Below, piece by piece: positions 1-5,871 of a DNA stretch of 7,370 nt (positions are counted from its first letter, which is position 1; the number at the start of each line of letters is the position of its first letter). The DNA comes from DATDYW01 sp044375695 (GTDB taxonomy: Bacteria > Patescibacteriota > Minisyncoccia > Phycocordibacterales > JAACPR01). The stretch is from positions 1 to 7,370 of the forward strand of contig JBILMG010000037.1 of assembly GCA_044375695.1 (NCBI GenBank), given 5' to 3'. Below the pieces are notes generated by a model. The model did not search any database. It was not told where the DNA came from and was given only the letters and a program-made list of their open reading frames with translations. Made by a program: the position numbers and the translations under genes.

Positions 1-170
1 CGCCTCAGCTCTTCGTCGAGGAGCCTCTGCTCGATTTCGTCGAGGCGAACGCTCGCGACAATCTCGAACCCCTCAACCTTCGGCCACTCGAGAGCTTCTC
101 CGATGAATTGAAGGAAGGGGGCGCCTTTAAGGCTGGCGGGTTCAATTAGTAGTGCTTTTTTATTCCACAT
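1..170 (-). CDS. Hypothetical protein, N-terminal part (3' end outside the window)
   Basis: Reading leftwards from an ATG at 170, 56 codons stay open and run off the left edge, so only the N-terminus is visible. It begins MWNKKALLIEPASLKG and continues into an acidic, Leu/Arg/Glu-rich stretch that is probably helical (VRLDEIEQRLLDEEL). Third codon positions are mostly G or C after the first ten codons, as in the other genes here, which supports real coding. The first codons are AT-rich, as is common near translation starts. No Shine-Dalgarno sequence lies before the ATG. The gene is divergent from the histidine phosphatase at 284, and the promoters of both must lie in 171-283. No family was recognised and no function is proposed. 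Confidence 0.55.
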   Translation of the reverse strand, partial: MWNKKALLIEPASLKGAPFLQFIGEALEWPKVEGFEIVASVRLDEIEQRLLDEELR

Positions 171-173
171 TTT

Positions 174-202
174 TTGAATTGGGTTCGAGGAGTAACTACA
201 AT
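174..202 (+). promoter_or_regulatory. Candidate sigma-70 promoter for the histidine phosphatase gene
   Basis: TTGAAT at 174-179 (4/6 to the -35 consensus) and TACAAT at 197-202 (5/6 to the -10 consensus) are separated by exactly 17 bases. This predicts transcription from about 209 and a leader of about 75 bases before the ATG at 284. A second, weaker candidate sits nearer the gene: TTGACT at 247-252 and GATATT at 270-275, also 17 bases apart. That one would start transcription at about 282 and give an almost leaderless mRNA. Both are pattern matches only. Confidence 0.5.
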
Positions 203-221
203 AAATGATTGTATTTGTCAA
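193..221 (-). promoter_or_regulatory. Weak candidate promoter for the left-edge gene
   Basis: On the minus strand a perfect -35 consensus TTGACA (221-216) is followed 17 bases later by TAGTTA (198-193), which matches the -10 consensus poorly. Transcription would begin near 186, about 16 bases before the ATG at 170. The good -35 box and its position upstream of the divergent gene are the only support. The TACAAT at 213-208 is an alternative -10 box without a recognisable -35. Confidence 0.25.
197..213. repeat. 6-bp inverted repeat TACAAT/ATTGTA covering the -10 box
   Basis: TACAAT (197-202), a 5-base spacer (203-207) and ATTGTA (208-213) form a perfect dyad. The left arm is the candidate -10 box of the plus-strand promoter. 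The right arm read on the other strand is again TACAAT, so the same hexamer faces both divergent genes. It could be a small operator or simply two opposed -10 elements. Confidence 0.4.
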
Positions 222-283
222 AAACTCCCCCGCGTCGACGGCCGGTTTGACTTTCGCGTCCATCGGCGCGATATTCCAAACAC

Positions 284-1000
284 ATGGACGCCAACCGCGA
301 GCGAGCAGCCAGACCGGCGCTCCTCGTCATTGTGCGGCACGCCGAGTCCGAGCGGAACGCAGCCAAGAAAGACGCCACCTACTTCGCCGACGAGGCCGCG
401 CGGAGCAAAATTAAGGGCATCGGCGACCACAAGATCGCCATCACCAAGGAAGGCAAAGCCCAGGCGCGCCGCACCGGCATCGCCCTCAAAAAGCGCTTCG
501 GCGCCTTCGACTACGCCTACACCTCGGGCTACCGCCGCACCGAAGAGACGCTGGAAGGAATCCTCCGCGCCTACACGCCCAAGGAGCGCCGCGCCACCGA
601 GGTGCGCCGCAACCCGTTCATCCGCGAGCGCGACCCCGGCTACACCTACGACATGACGCAAGAAGAGGCCGAGCGCCACTTCCCCTACCTGCGCGAGTAC
701 TGGCAGACCTTCGGCGGCTACATGGCGCGCCCGCCCGGCGGCGAGAGCCTGGCGCAGGTTTCGGAGCGCGTGTACCTGTTCCTCAACGCGATCTTCCGCG
801 ACCGCGGCGGCAAGAAGGTGCTGGTGGTGACGCACGGCGGCACGCTGCGCTGCTTCCGCGCGCTCCTGGAACGCTGGGGCTACGAAGAGGCCACCAGCTG
901 GCCCAAGGGCCAATCGCCCAAGAACTGCGGCGTCACGACCTACCGCCTCAACGAGGCCAAAGGGCGGCTCGAGCTAGAGGACTACAACCGGGTTTACTGA
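284..1000 (+). CDS. Histidine phosphatase family protein (phosphoglycerate-mutase-like)
   Basis: A 238-residue protein of the histidine phosphatase superfamily, which transfers phosphate from small metabolites or proteins through a phosphohistidine. The N-terminal RHAES motif holds the nucleophile His19 with Arg18. SGYRRTEET (81-89) matches the phosphate-pocket Arg region, FIRERD (112-117) the acidic/ER motif, and PGGESLAQVSERV (151-163) the usual GES helix. VVTHGGTLRCF (181-191) carries the second catalytic His184. All core residues are therefore present and the enzyme should be active. The segment between the RHAES motif and the 'LT..G..QA'-like motif (ITKEGKAQA, 53-61) is about 20 residues longer than in cofactor-dependent phosphoglycerate mutase and rich in Lys/Ala, so a broad-specificity phosphatase is likelier than glycolytic mutase. 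The substrate cannot be told from sequence. The ATG at 284 is the only start codon after an in-frame stop at 248-250, and no Shine-Dalgarno is visible. It stands alone, convergent with the next gene. Confidence 0.88.
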   Translation: MDANRERAARPALLVIVRHAESERNAAKKDATYFADEAARSKIKGIGDHKIAITKEGKAQARRTGIALKKRFGAFDYAYTSGYRRTEETLEGILRAYTPKERRATEVRRNPFIRERDPGYTYDMTQEEAERHFPYLREYWQTFGGYMARPPGGESLAQVSERVYLFLNAIFRDRGGKKVLVVTHGGTLRCFRALLERWGYEEATSWPKGQSPKNCGVTTYRLNEAKGRLELEDYNRVY

Positions 1001-1019
1001 CCCGCGACGGGAATCGGAC

Positions 1020-1045
1020 AAAAAGAAAAGCGCCTCGGGAGACGC
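1020..1045 (-). terminator. Intrinsic terminator of the small minus-strand gene
   Basis: Read on the minus strand, GCGTCTC, CC and GAGGCGC form a 7-bp stem (one G-U pair; the innermost pair probably opens to give a 4-base loop), followed directly by TTTTCTTTTT. It lies 19 bases beyond the stop codon of the minus-strand gene at 1065-1304. On the plus strand the stem has a C-A mismatch and no T-run, so it works best leftward. It supports that small gene being real. Confidence 0.75.
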
Positions 1046-1064
1046 TCGGGTTAAGGCTGGTCGC

Positions 1065-1304
1065 TCAGCGACGGGGCACTCGGCTACGGAAATCTGCGAA
1101 GGTCACCTCGCACTGGTTTAGGTCGGCGAGCCTTTTGACGACGCGCCGGTTGCGGATGACGACCGCGACCTCATCGTCGCCGTCGACGTGCAGGTGCGCC
1201 TCGCCGCCAACGATGGCGATGACCAGGGTGTTCGCCGTTCTGGCGCAGGCCCCAGCCCAGCTCTTGATCGAGCCTATTTTCGTGAAAGAAGGTACGGTTA
1301 CCAT
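1065..1304 (-). CDS. Small hypothetical protein (79 residues)
   Basis: Starting at the ATG at 1304, this reads MVTVPSFTKIGSIKSWAGAC and ends in RSRVPRR before a TGA at 1067-1065. The ATG at 1310 would add two residues. The frame is open further upstream to 1409, but there the third positions become AT-rich and promoter-like sequence appears. From 1304 on nearly every codon ends in G or C, so the shorter form is chosen. The middle (about 26-60) alternates hydrophobic and charged residues (LVIAIVGGEAHLHVDGDDEV) as in a small beta-rich domain. The C-terminus is basic. There is no signal peptide, membrane helix or cysteine pair. An intrinsic terminator 19 bases downstream and a promoter-like element at 1312-1339 frame it as a separate unit, divergent from the ClpP-like gene. 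No family was recognised. Confidence 0.65.
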   Translation of the reverse strand: MVTVPSFTKIGSIKSWAGACARTANTLVIAIVGGEAHLHVDGDDEVAVVIRNRRVVKRLADLNQCEVTFADFRSRVPRR

Positions 1305-1309
1305 ATTCA

Positions 1310-1330
1310 TTAAATTAACACTTAATTTAA
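1310..1330. repeat. Perfect 21-bp palindrome with 9-bp AT-only arms
   Basis: TTAAATTAA (1310-1318), CAC, and TTAATTTAA (1322-1330) form a perfect inverted repeat. It lies immediately upstream of the small minus-strand gene and overlaps its candidate -10 box. Position and symmetry suit a repressor operator, possibly bound by the small protein itself, but AT-only arms also arise in promoters by chance. Confidence 0.6.
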
Positions 1331-1339
1331 GTAAGTCAA
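1312..1339 (-). promoter_or_regulatory. Candidate extended -10 promoter of the small minus-strand gene
   Basis: On the minus strand TTGACT (1339-1334, 5/6 to the -35 consensus) is followed after 16 bases by TAATTT (1317-1312), directly preceded by TGT, an extended -10 element. Transcription would start at about 1305, giving a leaderless or nearly leaderless message for the ATG at 1304. That would fit the absence of a Shine-Dalgarno sequence. The palindrome at 1310-1330 overlaps the -10 box. Confidence 0.4.
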
Positions 1340-1373
1340 TTTTACGCCTTCCGAACAGTCGTGGGCCGCTAAT

Positions 1374-1402
1374 TTGACGACCTGAATAGAAAGTGTTTGT
1401 TT
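1374..1402 (+). promoter_or_regulatory. Candidate promoter of the ClpP-like gene
   Basis: TTGACG (1374-1379, 5/6 to the -35 consensus) lies 14 bases before TGTTTGTTT (1394-1402). With a 17-base spacer the -10 box would be TTGTTT, a poor match, but it is directly preceded by TGT as in extended -10 promoters. The same arrangement, with identical spacing, precedes the next plus-strand gene at 2061-2089, which is the main reason for calling it. The predicted leader is about 20 bases. No clear Shine-Dalgarno lies before the ATG at 1431. Confidence 0.4.
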
Positions 1403-1430
1403 CTTCCAAGAGATCTGAACCCCAAAACCT

Positions 1431-2000
1431 ATGTTCGACAGCAAAATACGCGAGGAAACCCTCTTCGCCCTCCTCAGGCTACCCGTCCCCGTAATCCCAA
1501 TTTACGAAAACTTTGACCGCAACCTCTACGGGCGCATCCGCGACTCACTGCTCTTCTTGGCCACGCGCGGCAACCCGCGCGTCATGCTCCAAATTGACTC
1601 GCGGGGCGGCGACGTCAACGCCGGGCTCGACATCTACGACCTGCTGATGCTCTACCCCGGCGGCTGCGACGGCCTCGTAATCTGCAGCGCCGACTCGACG
1701 GGCGCCGTCGTCCTGCAGGCGTGCCGGAAACGCCTCTGCGCCCGCCACGCGGGCGTGCTCATACACCACATTTCGCGCCGGAGCGTGGCGCTGGATGACA
1801 TCGTGAGCGACAGCGGCGTCAAAAAGACTCGCGCGAGCATGAAGGCCACTCAGGAACGCCTGTACACAATCCTCTCTGGGCGTACCGGCCGCACCGTCGC
1901 CGAAATCCGCAAGGCCTGCCTCAAAAACGAAACGATGCGAGCCGAAGAGGCGCTCGCGTTCGGCCTCGTCGACGAAATCATCGACGGCGAGCTCCGCTAG
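1431..2000 (+). CDS. ClpP/crotonase-fold serine peptidase-like protein with Asn at the catalytic acid position
   Basis: At 189 residues it has the usual length of ClpP, the barrel-forming peptidase of ATP-dependent Clp proteases. Family features in order are: IDSRGGDVNAGLDIYDLL (55-72), matching ClpP 'INSPGGsV.aGmaIyD'; CSADSTGAVVLQA (85-97), matching the nucleophile segment with Ser89; LIHHIS (110-115), matching 'MIHQP' with His112; and AEEALAFGLVDEII (171-184), matching the C-terminal 'A.EA..yGLVD.I'. Aligning from GLVD backwards puts Asn166 (KNETMRA) where ClpP has its catalytic Asp. The handle region 114-135 also lacks the usual Gln/Pro and Gly-rich motif. It may be a low-activity peptidase, a regulatory ClpP paralogue, or a relative of S49/SDH-type peptidases. 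It is alone between its promoter and a strong terminator, without clpX nearby, so it is not the standard clpP locus. No signal peptide is seen, so it should be cytoplasmic. Confidence 0.8.
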   Translation: MFDSKIREETLFALLRLPVPVIPIYENFDRNLYGRIRDSLLFLATRGNPRVMLQIDSRGGDVNAGLDIYDLLMLYPGGCDGLVICSADSTGAVVLQACRKRLCARHAGVLIHHISRRSVALDDIVSDSGVKKTRASMKATQERLYTILSGRTGRTVAEIRKACLKNETMRAEEALAFGLVDEIIDGELR

Positions 2001-2008
2001 AATCCGCC

Positions 2009-2042
2009 GCCGCGCAGCTCACGCTGCGCGGCTTTTCTTTTT
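2009..2042 (+). terminator. Intrinsic terminator of the ClpP-like gene
   Basis: A perfect 10-bp GC-rich stem (GCCGCGCAGC at 2009-2018, GCTGCGCGGC at 2023-2032) with loop TCAC is followed at once by TTTTCTTTTT (2033-2042). It begins 8 bases after the stop codon. Confidence 0.93.
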
Positions 2043-2060
2043 CGGCCTATCGCTTATTTT

Positions 2061-2089
2061 TTGACCTTTCGCCTGAAAGGTGTTTGTTT
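2061..2089 (+). promoter_or_regulatory. Candidate promoter of the small membrane-protein gene
   Basis: TTGACC (2061-2066) stands 14 bases before TGTTTGTTT (2081-2089), exactly as upstream of the ClpP-like gene. With a 17-base spacer the extended -10 would be TGT-TTGTTT and transcription would start near 2096, almost at the ATG (2099). If so, the GAGG-like Shine-Dalgarno at 2091-2094 would not be transcribed, so a start further upstream is also possible. Confidence 0.4.
2064..2081. repeat. 7-bp inverted repeat between the -35 and -10 boxes
   Basis: ACCTTTC (2064-2070), loop GCCT, and GAAAGGT (2075-2081) form a perfect dyad lying between the two candidate promoter boxes, a usual place for a repressor site. 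Because GTTTGTTTT follows the right arm, the same sequence could instead act as a weak second hairpin terminator behind the one at 2009-2042. Confidence 0.5.
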
Positions 2090-2093
2090 TGAG
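2079..2093 (+). repeat. Left copy of a 15-base inverted repeat flanking the membrane-protein gene
   Basis: GGTGTTTGTTTTGAG matches, on the opposite strand, 14 of 15 bases of the copy at 2462-2476, the one difference being T against A at position 12. It lies just before the start codon at 2099. A shorter related copy (GTGTTTGTTT) occurs at 1393-1402. Confidence 0.6.
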
Positions 2094-2098
2094 GGGAC

Positions 2099-2467
2099 AT
2101 GAACTTTTCTTCCCTACCCCAATGGCTCTCGCCCGGCTGGATTATCTTCTACCTCCTCATCGGAATGTGCTTCTACCTGTACGGCCACTCGCTCGCCGTG
2201 AAGCGGCACGAGGAAGCCTGCCGCGAGGCCGAGCGTAGCTGGCGCGAAGTGCGCGGCACCGTGTTCTCGATGGCCAACAACTCTGCCCTACCGCAGGTTG
2301 TCGTCGAGGTAGCCAAAGGCCCTCTTTGCGGCCGCTACCGCGTGGAGGTGACCGCCCAGATGCGGCACGGCCTCTCTATCGGCCAGGAGCTCATCTGCCG
2401 CGTCGGCCGCCACCCCGGCGACCGCGTCAGCGCGCCGCTGCGCTGCGTGATCGAGAGGGTTCTCTAA
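2099..2467 (+). CDS. Small single-pass membrane protein of unknown function
   Basis: A 122-residue protein with one strongly hydrophobic segment near the N-terminus (WIIFYLLIGMCFYLYGHSLA, 14-33), followed by a charged stretch (KRHEEACREAERSWREVR, 35-52). This predicts an N-terminal membrane anchor with the basic, soluble part in the cytoplasm. Residues 52-122 alternate hydrophobic and polar positions (GTVFSM, VVVEVAK, YRVEVTAQM, IGQELICRVG), suggesting a small beta-barrel or OB-like domain. The layout recalls DUF3592-type proteins, but the diagnostic motifs are not clear enough to assign it. GAGGGG at 2091-2096 ends two bases before the ATG; its GAGG part leaves a workable 4-base spacing. It is a single-gene unit between a promoter-like element and an intrinsic terminator, and the stop codon lies inside the right copy of a flanking inverted repeat. 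Base composition is GC-rich like its neighbours. Confidence 0.75.
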   Translation: MNFSSLPQWLSPGWIIFYLLIGMCFYLYGHSLAVKRHEEACREAERSWREVRGTVFSMANNSALPQVVVEVAKGPLCGRYRVEVTAQMRHGLSIGQELICRVGRHPGDRVSAPLRCVIERVL

Positions 2468-2476
2468 ACAAACACC
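2462..2476 (-). repeat. Right copy of the 15-base inverted repeat, overlapping stop codon and terminator
   Basis: Read on the minus strand this is GGTGTTTGTTTAGAG, the 14/15 counterpart of 2079-2093. It contains the stop codon of the membrane protein (2465-2467) and enters the terminator stem. On the minus strand it supplies a T-rich tail behind the same hairpin, so the hairpin may also stop leftward transcription of the nuclease operon. Confidence 0.6.
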
Positions 2477-2499
2477 GCCCCAAGGGCGGTTTTCTTTTT
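2474..2499 (+). terminator. Intrinsic terminator, probably bidirectional
   Basis: ACCGCCC (2474-2480), loop CAA, and GGGCGGT (2484-2490) form a 7-bp stem. The last T opens the tail TTTTCTTTTT (2490-2499). It sits 6 bases after the membrane-protein stop. On the minus strand the stem is followed by GTTTGTTT, so it can also terminate the convergent operon ending at 2783 or 2532. Confidence 0.9.
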
Positions 2500-2516
2500 G
2501 CGGACAAGCAGCCCGA

Positions 2517-2547
2517 AGGCCCAGATTGGGCCTAGCTGCCAGGCAGC
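2517..2547. repeat. Two adjacent perfect palindromes
   Basis: AGGCCCA-GAT-TGGGCCT (2517-2533) is followed immediately by GCTGCC-A-GGCAGC (2535-2547). GCAGC at 2508-2512 can alternatively pair with GCTGC at 2535-2539. Neither has a T-run on either strand, so they are not classical terminators. They may form a structured 3' end for leftward transcripts, stabilising the message or assisting the terminator at 2474-2499. They overlap the last codons of the doubtful frame at 2532-2744. Confidence 0.55.
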
Positions 2548-2744
2548 GCCTCGAGAGCCTGACGCAAAGCGGATACTTCAATTTGGGAATTGTTCTTCTT
2601 GGTCCATGCGTCTACACAGCAGCAAGGAAAAAATGTGTCAAAAAATGCCCGCACGGACGAGTCCGTATCCATGGCAATCACACCGACATACCAGCCGTAC
2701 CGATAGCCGCCTTCCTCTCCGTGTTCAGGCTCCTGTGGGCGCAC
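2532..2744 (-). CDS. Doubtful 70-residue reading frame downstream of the nuclease gene
   Basis: A GTG at 2744, directly preceded by an in-frame TGA, opens 70 codons ending in TAG at 2534-2532. The product has a Tyr/Gly-rich start (GGYRYGWYVGVIAMD, 12-26), three consecutive cysteines (FFPCCCVDAW, 38-47) and an amphipathic C-terminus (EVSALRQALEALPGS). The amino-acid pattern is more protein-like than that of the two overlapping plus-strand frames. However, there is no Shine-Dalgarno, the start codon is weak and third-position bias is low. It could be a small gene co-transcribed with the nuclease, whose stop is 38 bases upstream, or the eroded 3' end of a longer gene. No family was recognised. 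The rest of the 2500-2782 interval holds only the palindromes at 2517-2547. Confidence 0.3.
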   Translation of the reverse strand: MRPQEPEHGEEGGYRYGWYVGVIAMDTDSSVRAFFDTFFPCCCVDAWTKKNNSQIEVSALRQALEALPGS

Positions 2745-2782
2745 TCAAAACCAGGGATGGAGGCCGCGGTGAGACGAGCCTG

Positions 2783-4540
2783 CTAGAAACTCCAGATCTT
2801 TTCGTATCCGAGCCTGGCGAGTTTCTCTGCCCGTTTTGCGATTAGCTCCTTGCCCCAGCCGACGATCTCGGAAGAGTGGTCCTCGATGAATTTATGGAGG
2901 TACGGAAGATTATTCGTATAGGTAGGCTTCCCCTTAATCAGCTCAATCTTCTCGGCTGGGGAAAGGCTGCCCAGTTCAGAATTAGTGTGCCGCGCGATTA
3001 CCAGGAGGTTTCCGATGTTGTCTATTGCCTCAATAAGATCCTTGTCCGGGCAGCTCTTTTTGAGTTTTTGGGGCAGCACATGCTCAATGTTGAAGTTCTT
3101 TTTTTGAACACTCGGGTCTGGAAAGAAGATGCGGGCACGCTGACCACCCTTCGCGCCAAATAGGTTGTTGTTGATACGATCGAAGATATAGCAGATAAGG
3201 GCAATAGAATCCTGACCATAAGCCACCGTAGTGAAGTTTGAGACAAACTCCTCCTTGGTCGCGAGCCGGCTTTTGAGTGCTTTTTTAAGGTTGGCTGCAA
3301 GCGTCTTAAATTCACCTGAATTGAAGTCTCTGGCGTAGTCGGCATAGAGTTTTTCAACCTCATTGCCTACGCGCTCACAGATGACGTTATTAATGAAATG
3401 GTACCGCTCAAAGGTATCGAAGAGGCTCATCAAATCCGCGGGATTCCGATCGCTGTTCCGCCTGTAGGACTGGACCGCTGAGTAGAGCAGCGGGTAGAGC
3501 TGAGTGATACGAAAGAGCCTAAGCGCCTGGAGCGCATCGATCAGGCGTCGAGAGTAGGACTCATTGACTGCAACCTCTTCTAAGCCGTTCTCCTTGAGAT
3601 ACGTATCGATGTCTGTGTCCCCACCATCTCTAATAAGCCAGTAGAAAAGCGAGAAATCTTCGAGCTCATCCACGAAAGTTTCAGGTCGATGCTCGCGACA
3701 GTAATCACGCATTCCACGATAGAGATCTGATTTACGCACGTAACCATTTTTAGACACCCAGAAATATTTGAGCATTCTGAGGGGGGTGTCTCCAGAGTTC
3801 TCGATGATGTCAACCCAACGCTCCTCGATGTCACTTGTGTCTATCTGCGCAAAAAGATGGTTCTTAAGCAGATCGGCTACATCTAGGGGGATGCCTCGAG
3901 CATTCATACGCTCAAAGATGTCGAATGCTTGCGAGGTATTCTCGATGTCGATGCGCACAAAATAAGCCTCGTAGAGACTCTTAACGAACGCCTTAAGATC
4001 TTCGGGCTCCATTTGCGCAACCTCGCCAATGAAGTACTCGATGAGAGGCCTAACCCTATTTGCCTGACGCTTGACCGAGCGCCCGCCAAGACGATCAGGA
4101 TAATCCCCCGCCCAGCTCTCCTGAGAGACATGGCGGTACATGTCTGAGATTGATCGCGAGACAACGAGCCTCTGGTCTTGATACGCGCCAGTGATAGGGT
4201 CTTTGAAGGCAATCTTCTCCTGGATTGCGGCCGCATATTGCGAATCAGTCTTCGCCATGACCTGGCGGCAGGCGATCAGGAGAAGGCTTATTGTCGTAAT
4301 ACGCTGCTGACCATCAATAACCGCAATACCCTCGTGCTCCCCCGAGACATCAAAGATAACGGTACCGAGGAAAAGGTGGGAGCTGGGGTCAGCAACCTTG
4401 GCCTTGATATCTTCAATTAGCTCAGACGCCTCGTTTCTTCCCCATTTAAAATTTCGCTGATATTTAGGGACGACAATTTTTTTCTTTGAGCAGAAGAGGT
4501 CGAGTATCGTCTCCGGGTCAGGATTCAAGACCTTGCTCAT
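2783..4540 (-). CDS. DUF262/DUF1524 protein, GmrSD-like nuclease (probable anti-phage defence)
   Basis: A 585-residue protein with the two domains of single-chain GmrSD-type enzymes. The N-terminal DUF262 (ParB/Srx-like, NTP-dependent) domain shows VPKYQRNFKW (24-33) and the signature IDGQQR (75-80). A long helical middle follows, with DIFERMNARGIPL just after the N-terminal domain. The C-terminal DUF1524 His-Me-finger nuclease domain shows IEHVLPQ (485-491, His487) and IGNLLVI (509-515) with a later Asn520 and LGSLSPAEKI. Characterised relatives (GmrSD, SspE, BrxU) cut or nick phage DNA by recognising modified bases or phosphorothioates, or as accessory defence enzymes. Both signatures look intact. 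The modification sensed here is unknown, and no Ssp/Dnd or BREX genes are in view. An AAGGA ribosome site precedes the ATG, and the start lies 11 bases after the rpoD stop, so it should be carried on the rpoD transcript. Codon use is more AT-rich than in rpoD and dnaG, suggesting acquisition by transfer. Confidence 0.87.
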   Translation of the reverse strand: MSKVLNPDPETILDLFCSKKKIVVPKYQRNFKWGRNEASELIEDIKAKVADPSSHLFLGTVIFDVSGEHEGIAVIDGQQRITTISLLLIACRQVMAKTDSQYAAAIQEKIAFKDPITGAYQDQRLVVSRSISDMYRHVSQESWAGDYPDRLGGRSVKRQANRVRPLIEYFIGEVAQMEPEDLKAFVKSLYEAYFVRIDIENTSQAFDIFERMNARGIPLDVADLLKNHLFAQIDTSDIEERWVDIIENSGDTPLRMLKYFWVSKNGYVRKSDLYRGMRDYCREHRPETFVDELEDFSLFYWLIRDGGDTDIDTYLKENGLEEVAVNESYSRRLIDALQALRLFRITQLYPLLYSAVQSYRRNSDRNPADLMSLFDTFERYHFINNVICERVGNEVEKLYADYARDFNSGEFKTLAANLKKALKSRLATKEEFVSNFTTVAYGQDSIALICYIFDRINNNLFGAKGGQRARIFFPDPSVQKKNFNIEHVLPQKLKKSCPDKDLIEAIDNIGNLLVIARHTNSELGSLSPAEKIELIKGKPTYTNNLPYLHKFIEDHSSEIVGWGKELIAKRAEKLARLGYEKIWSF

Positions 4541-4544
4541 TTTT

Positions 4545-4549
4545 TCCTT
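4545..4549 (-). promoter_or_regulatory. Ribosome binding site of the DUF262 gene inside the rpoD-nuclease gap
   Basis: AAGGA on the minus strand, four bases before the ATG at 4540 and two bases after the rpoD stop (4554-4552). It is one of the few recognisable Shine-Dalgarno sequences in the window, and it confirms both the nuclease start and its translation from the rpoD message. Confidence 0.6.
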
Positions 4550-4551
4550 GA

Positions 4552-5802
<1,251 letters not shown>

Positions 5803-5842
5803 CTGGTTGGAGGTTTTTATGCGGACCGGGTACGAGGCTGGT

Positions 5843-5871
5843 AATCTAAAACGGACGCGACGTCAAGGCAA
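5843..5871 (-). promoter_or_regulatory. Candidate internal promoter for rpoD at the end of dnaG
   Basis: On the minus strand TTGCCT (5871-5866, 4/6) and TAGATT (5848-5843, 4/6) are 17 bases apart. Transcription would start near 5836, giving a 34-base leader for the rpoD ATG at 5802. The -35 box overlaps the dnaG stop region, and a second -35-like TTGACG (5866-5861) adjoins it. Internal rpoD promoters near the end of dnaG are known from other bacteria. Confidence 0.4.

Noticed and set aside
174..656. 160-codon plus-strand frame overlapping the phosphatase start
   Set aside because: Ser/Pro/Arg/Thr-rich low-complexity product in the +1 frame of a real gene; no family features.
218..913. Long minus-strand open frame opposite the histidine phosphatase
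   Set aside because: Its product is Ala/Val/Arg-rich with no motifs and mirrors a GC-rich gene with clear catalytic motifs on the other strand; it is a shadow.
1001..1011. CCCG-CGA-CGGG hairpin right after the phosphatase stop as its terminator
   Set aside because: The stem is only four base pairs and no T-run follows.
1060..1072. GTCGCT-C-AGCGAC palindrome as an operator or terminator
   Set aside because: It overlaps the last codons and stop of the minus-strand gene, has a one-base centre and no T-run; the real terminator is at 1020-1045.
1305..1409. Upstream extension of the small minus-strand gene from a TTG at 1409
   Set aside because: Third codon positions are AT-rich and the stretch contains the palindrome and promoter boxes, so it is regulatory rather than coding.
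2498..2845. Plus-strand frames at 2498-2845 and 2526-2786
   Set aside because: They cross the nuclease stop or the palindromes, have no ribosome site or motifs, and mirror a more protein-like minus-strand frame.
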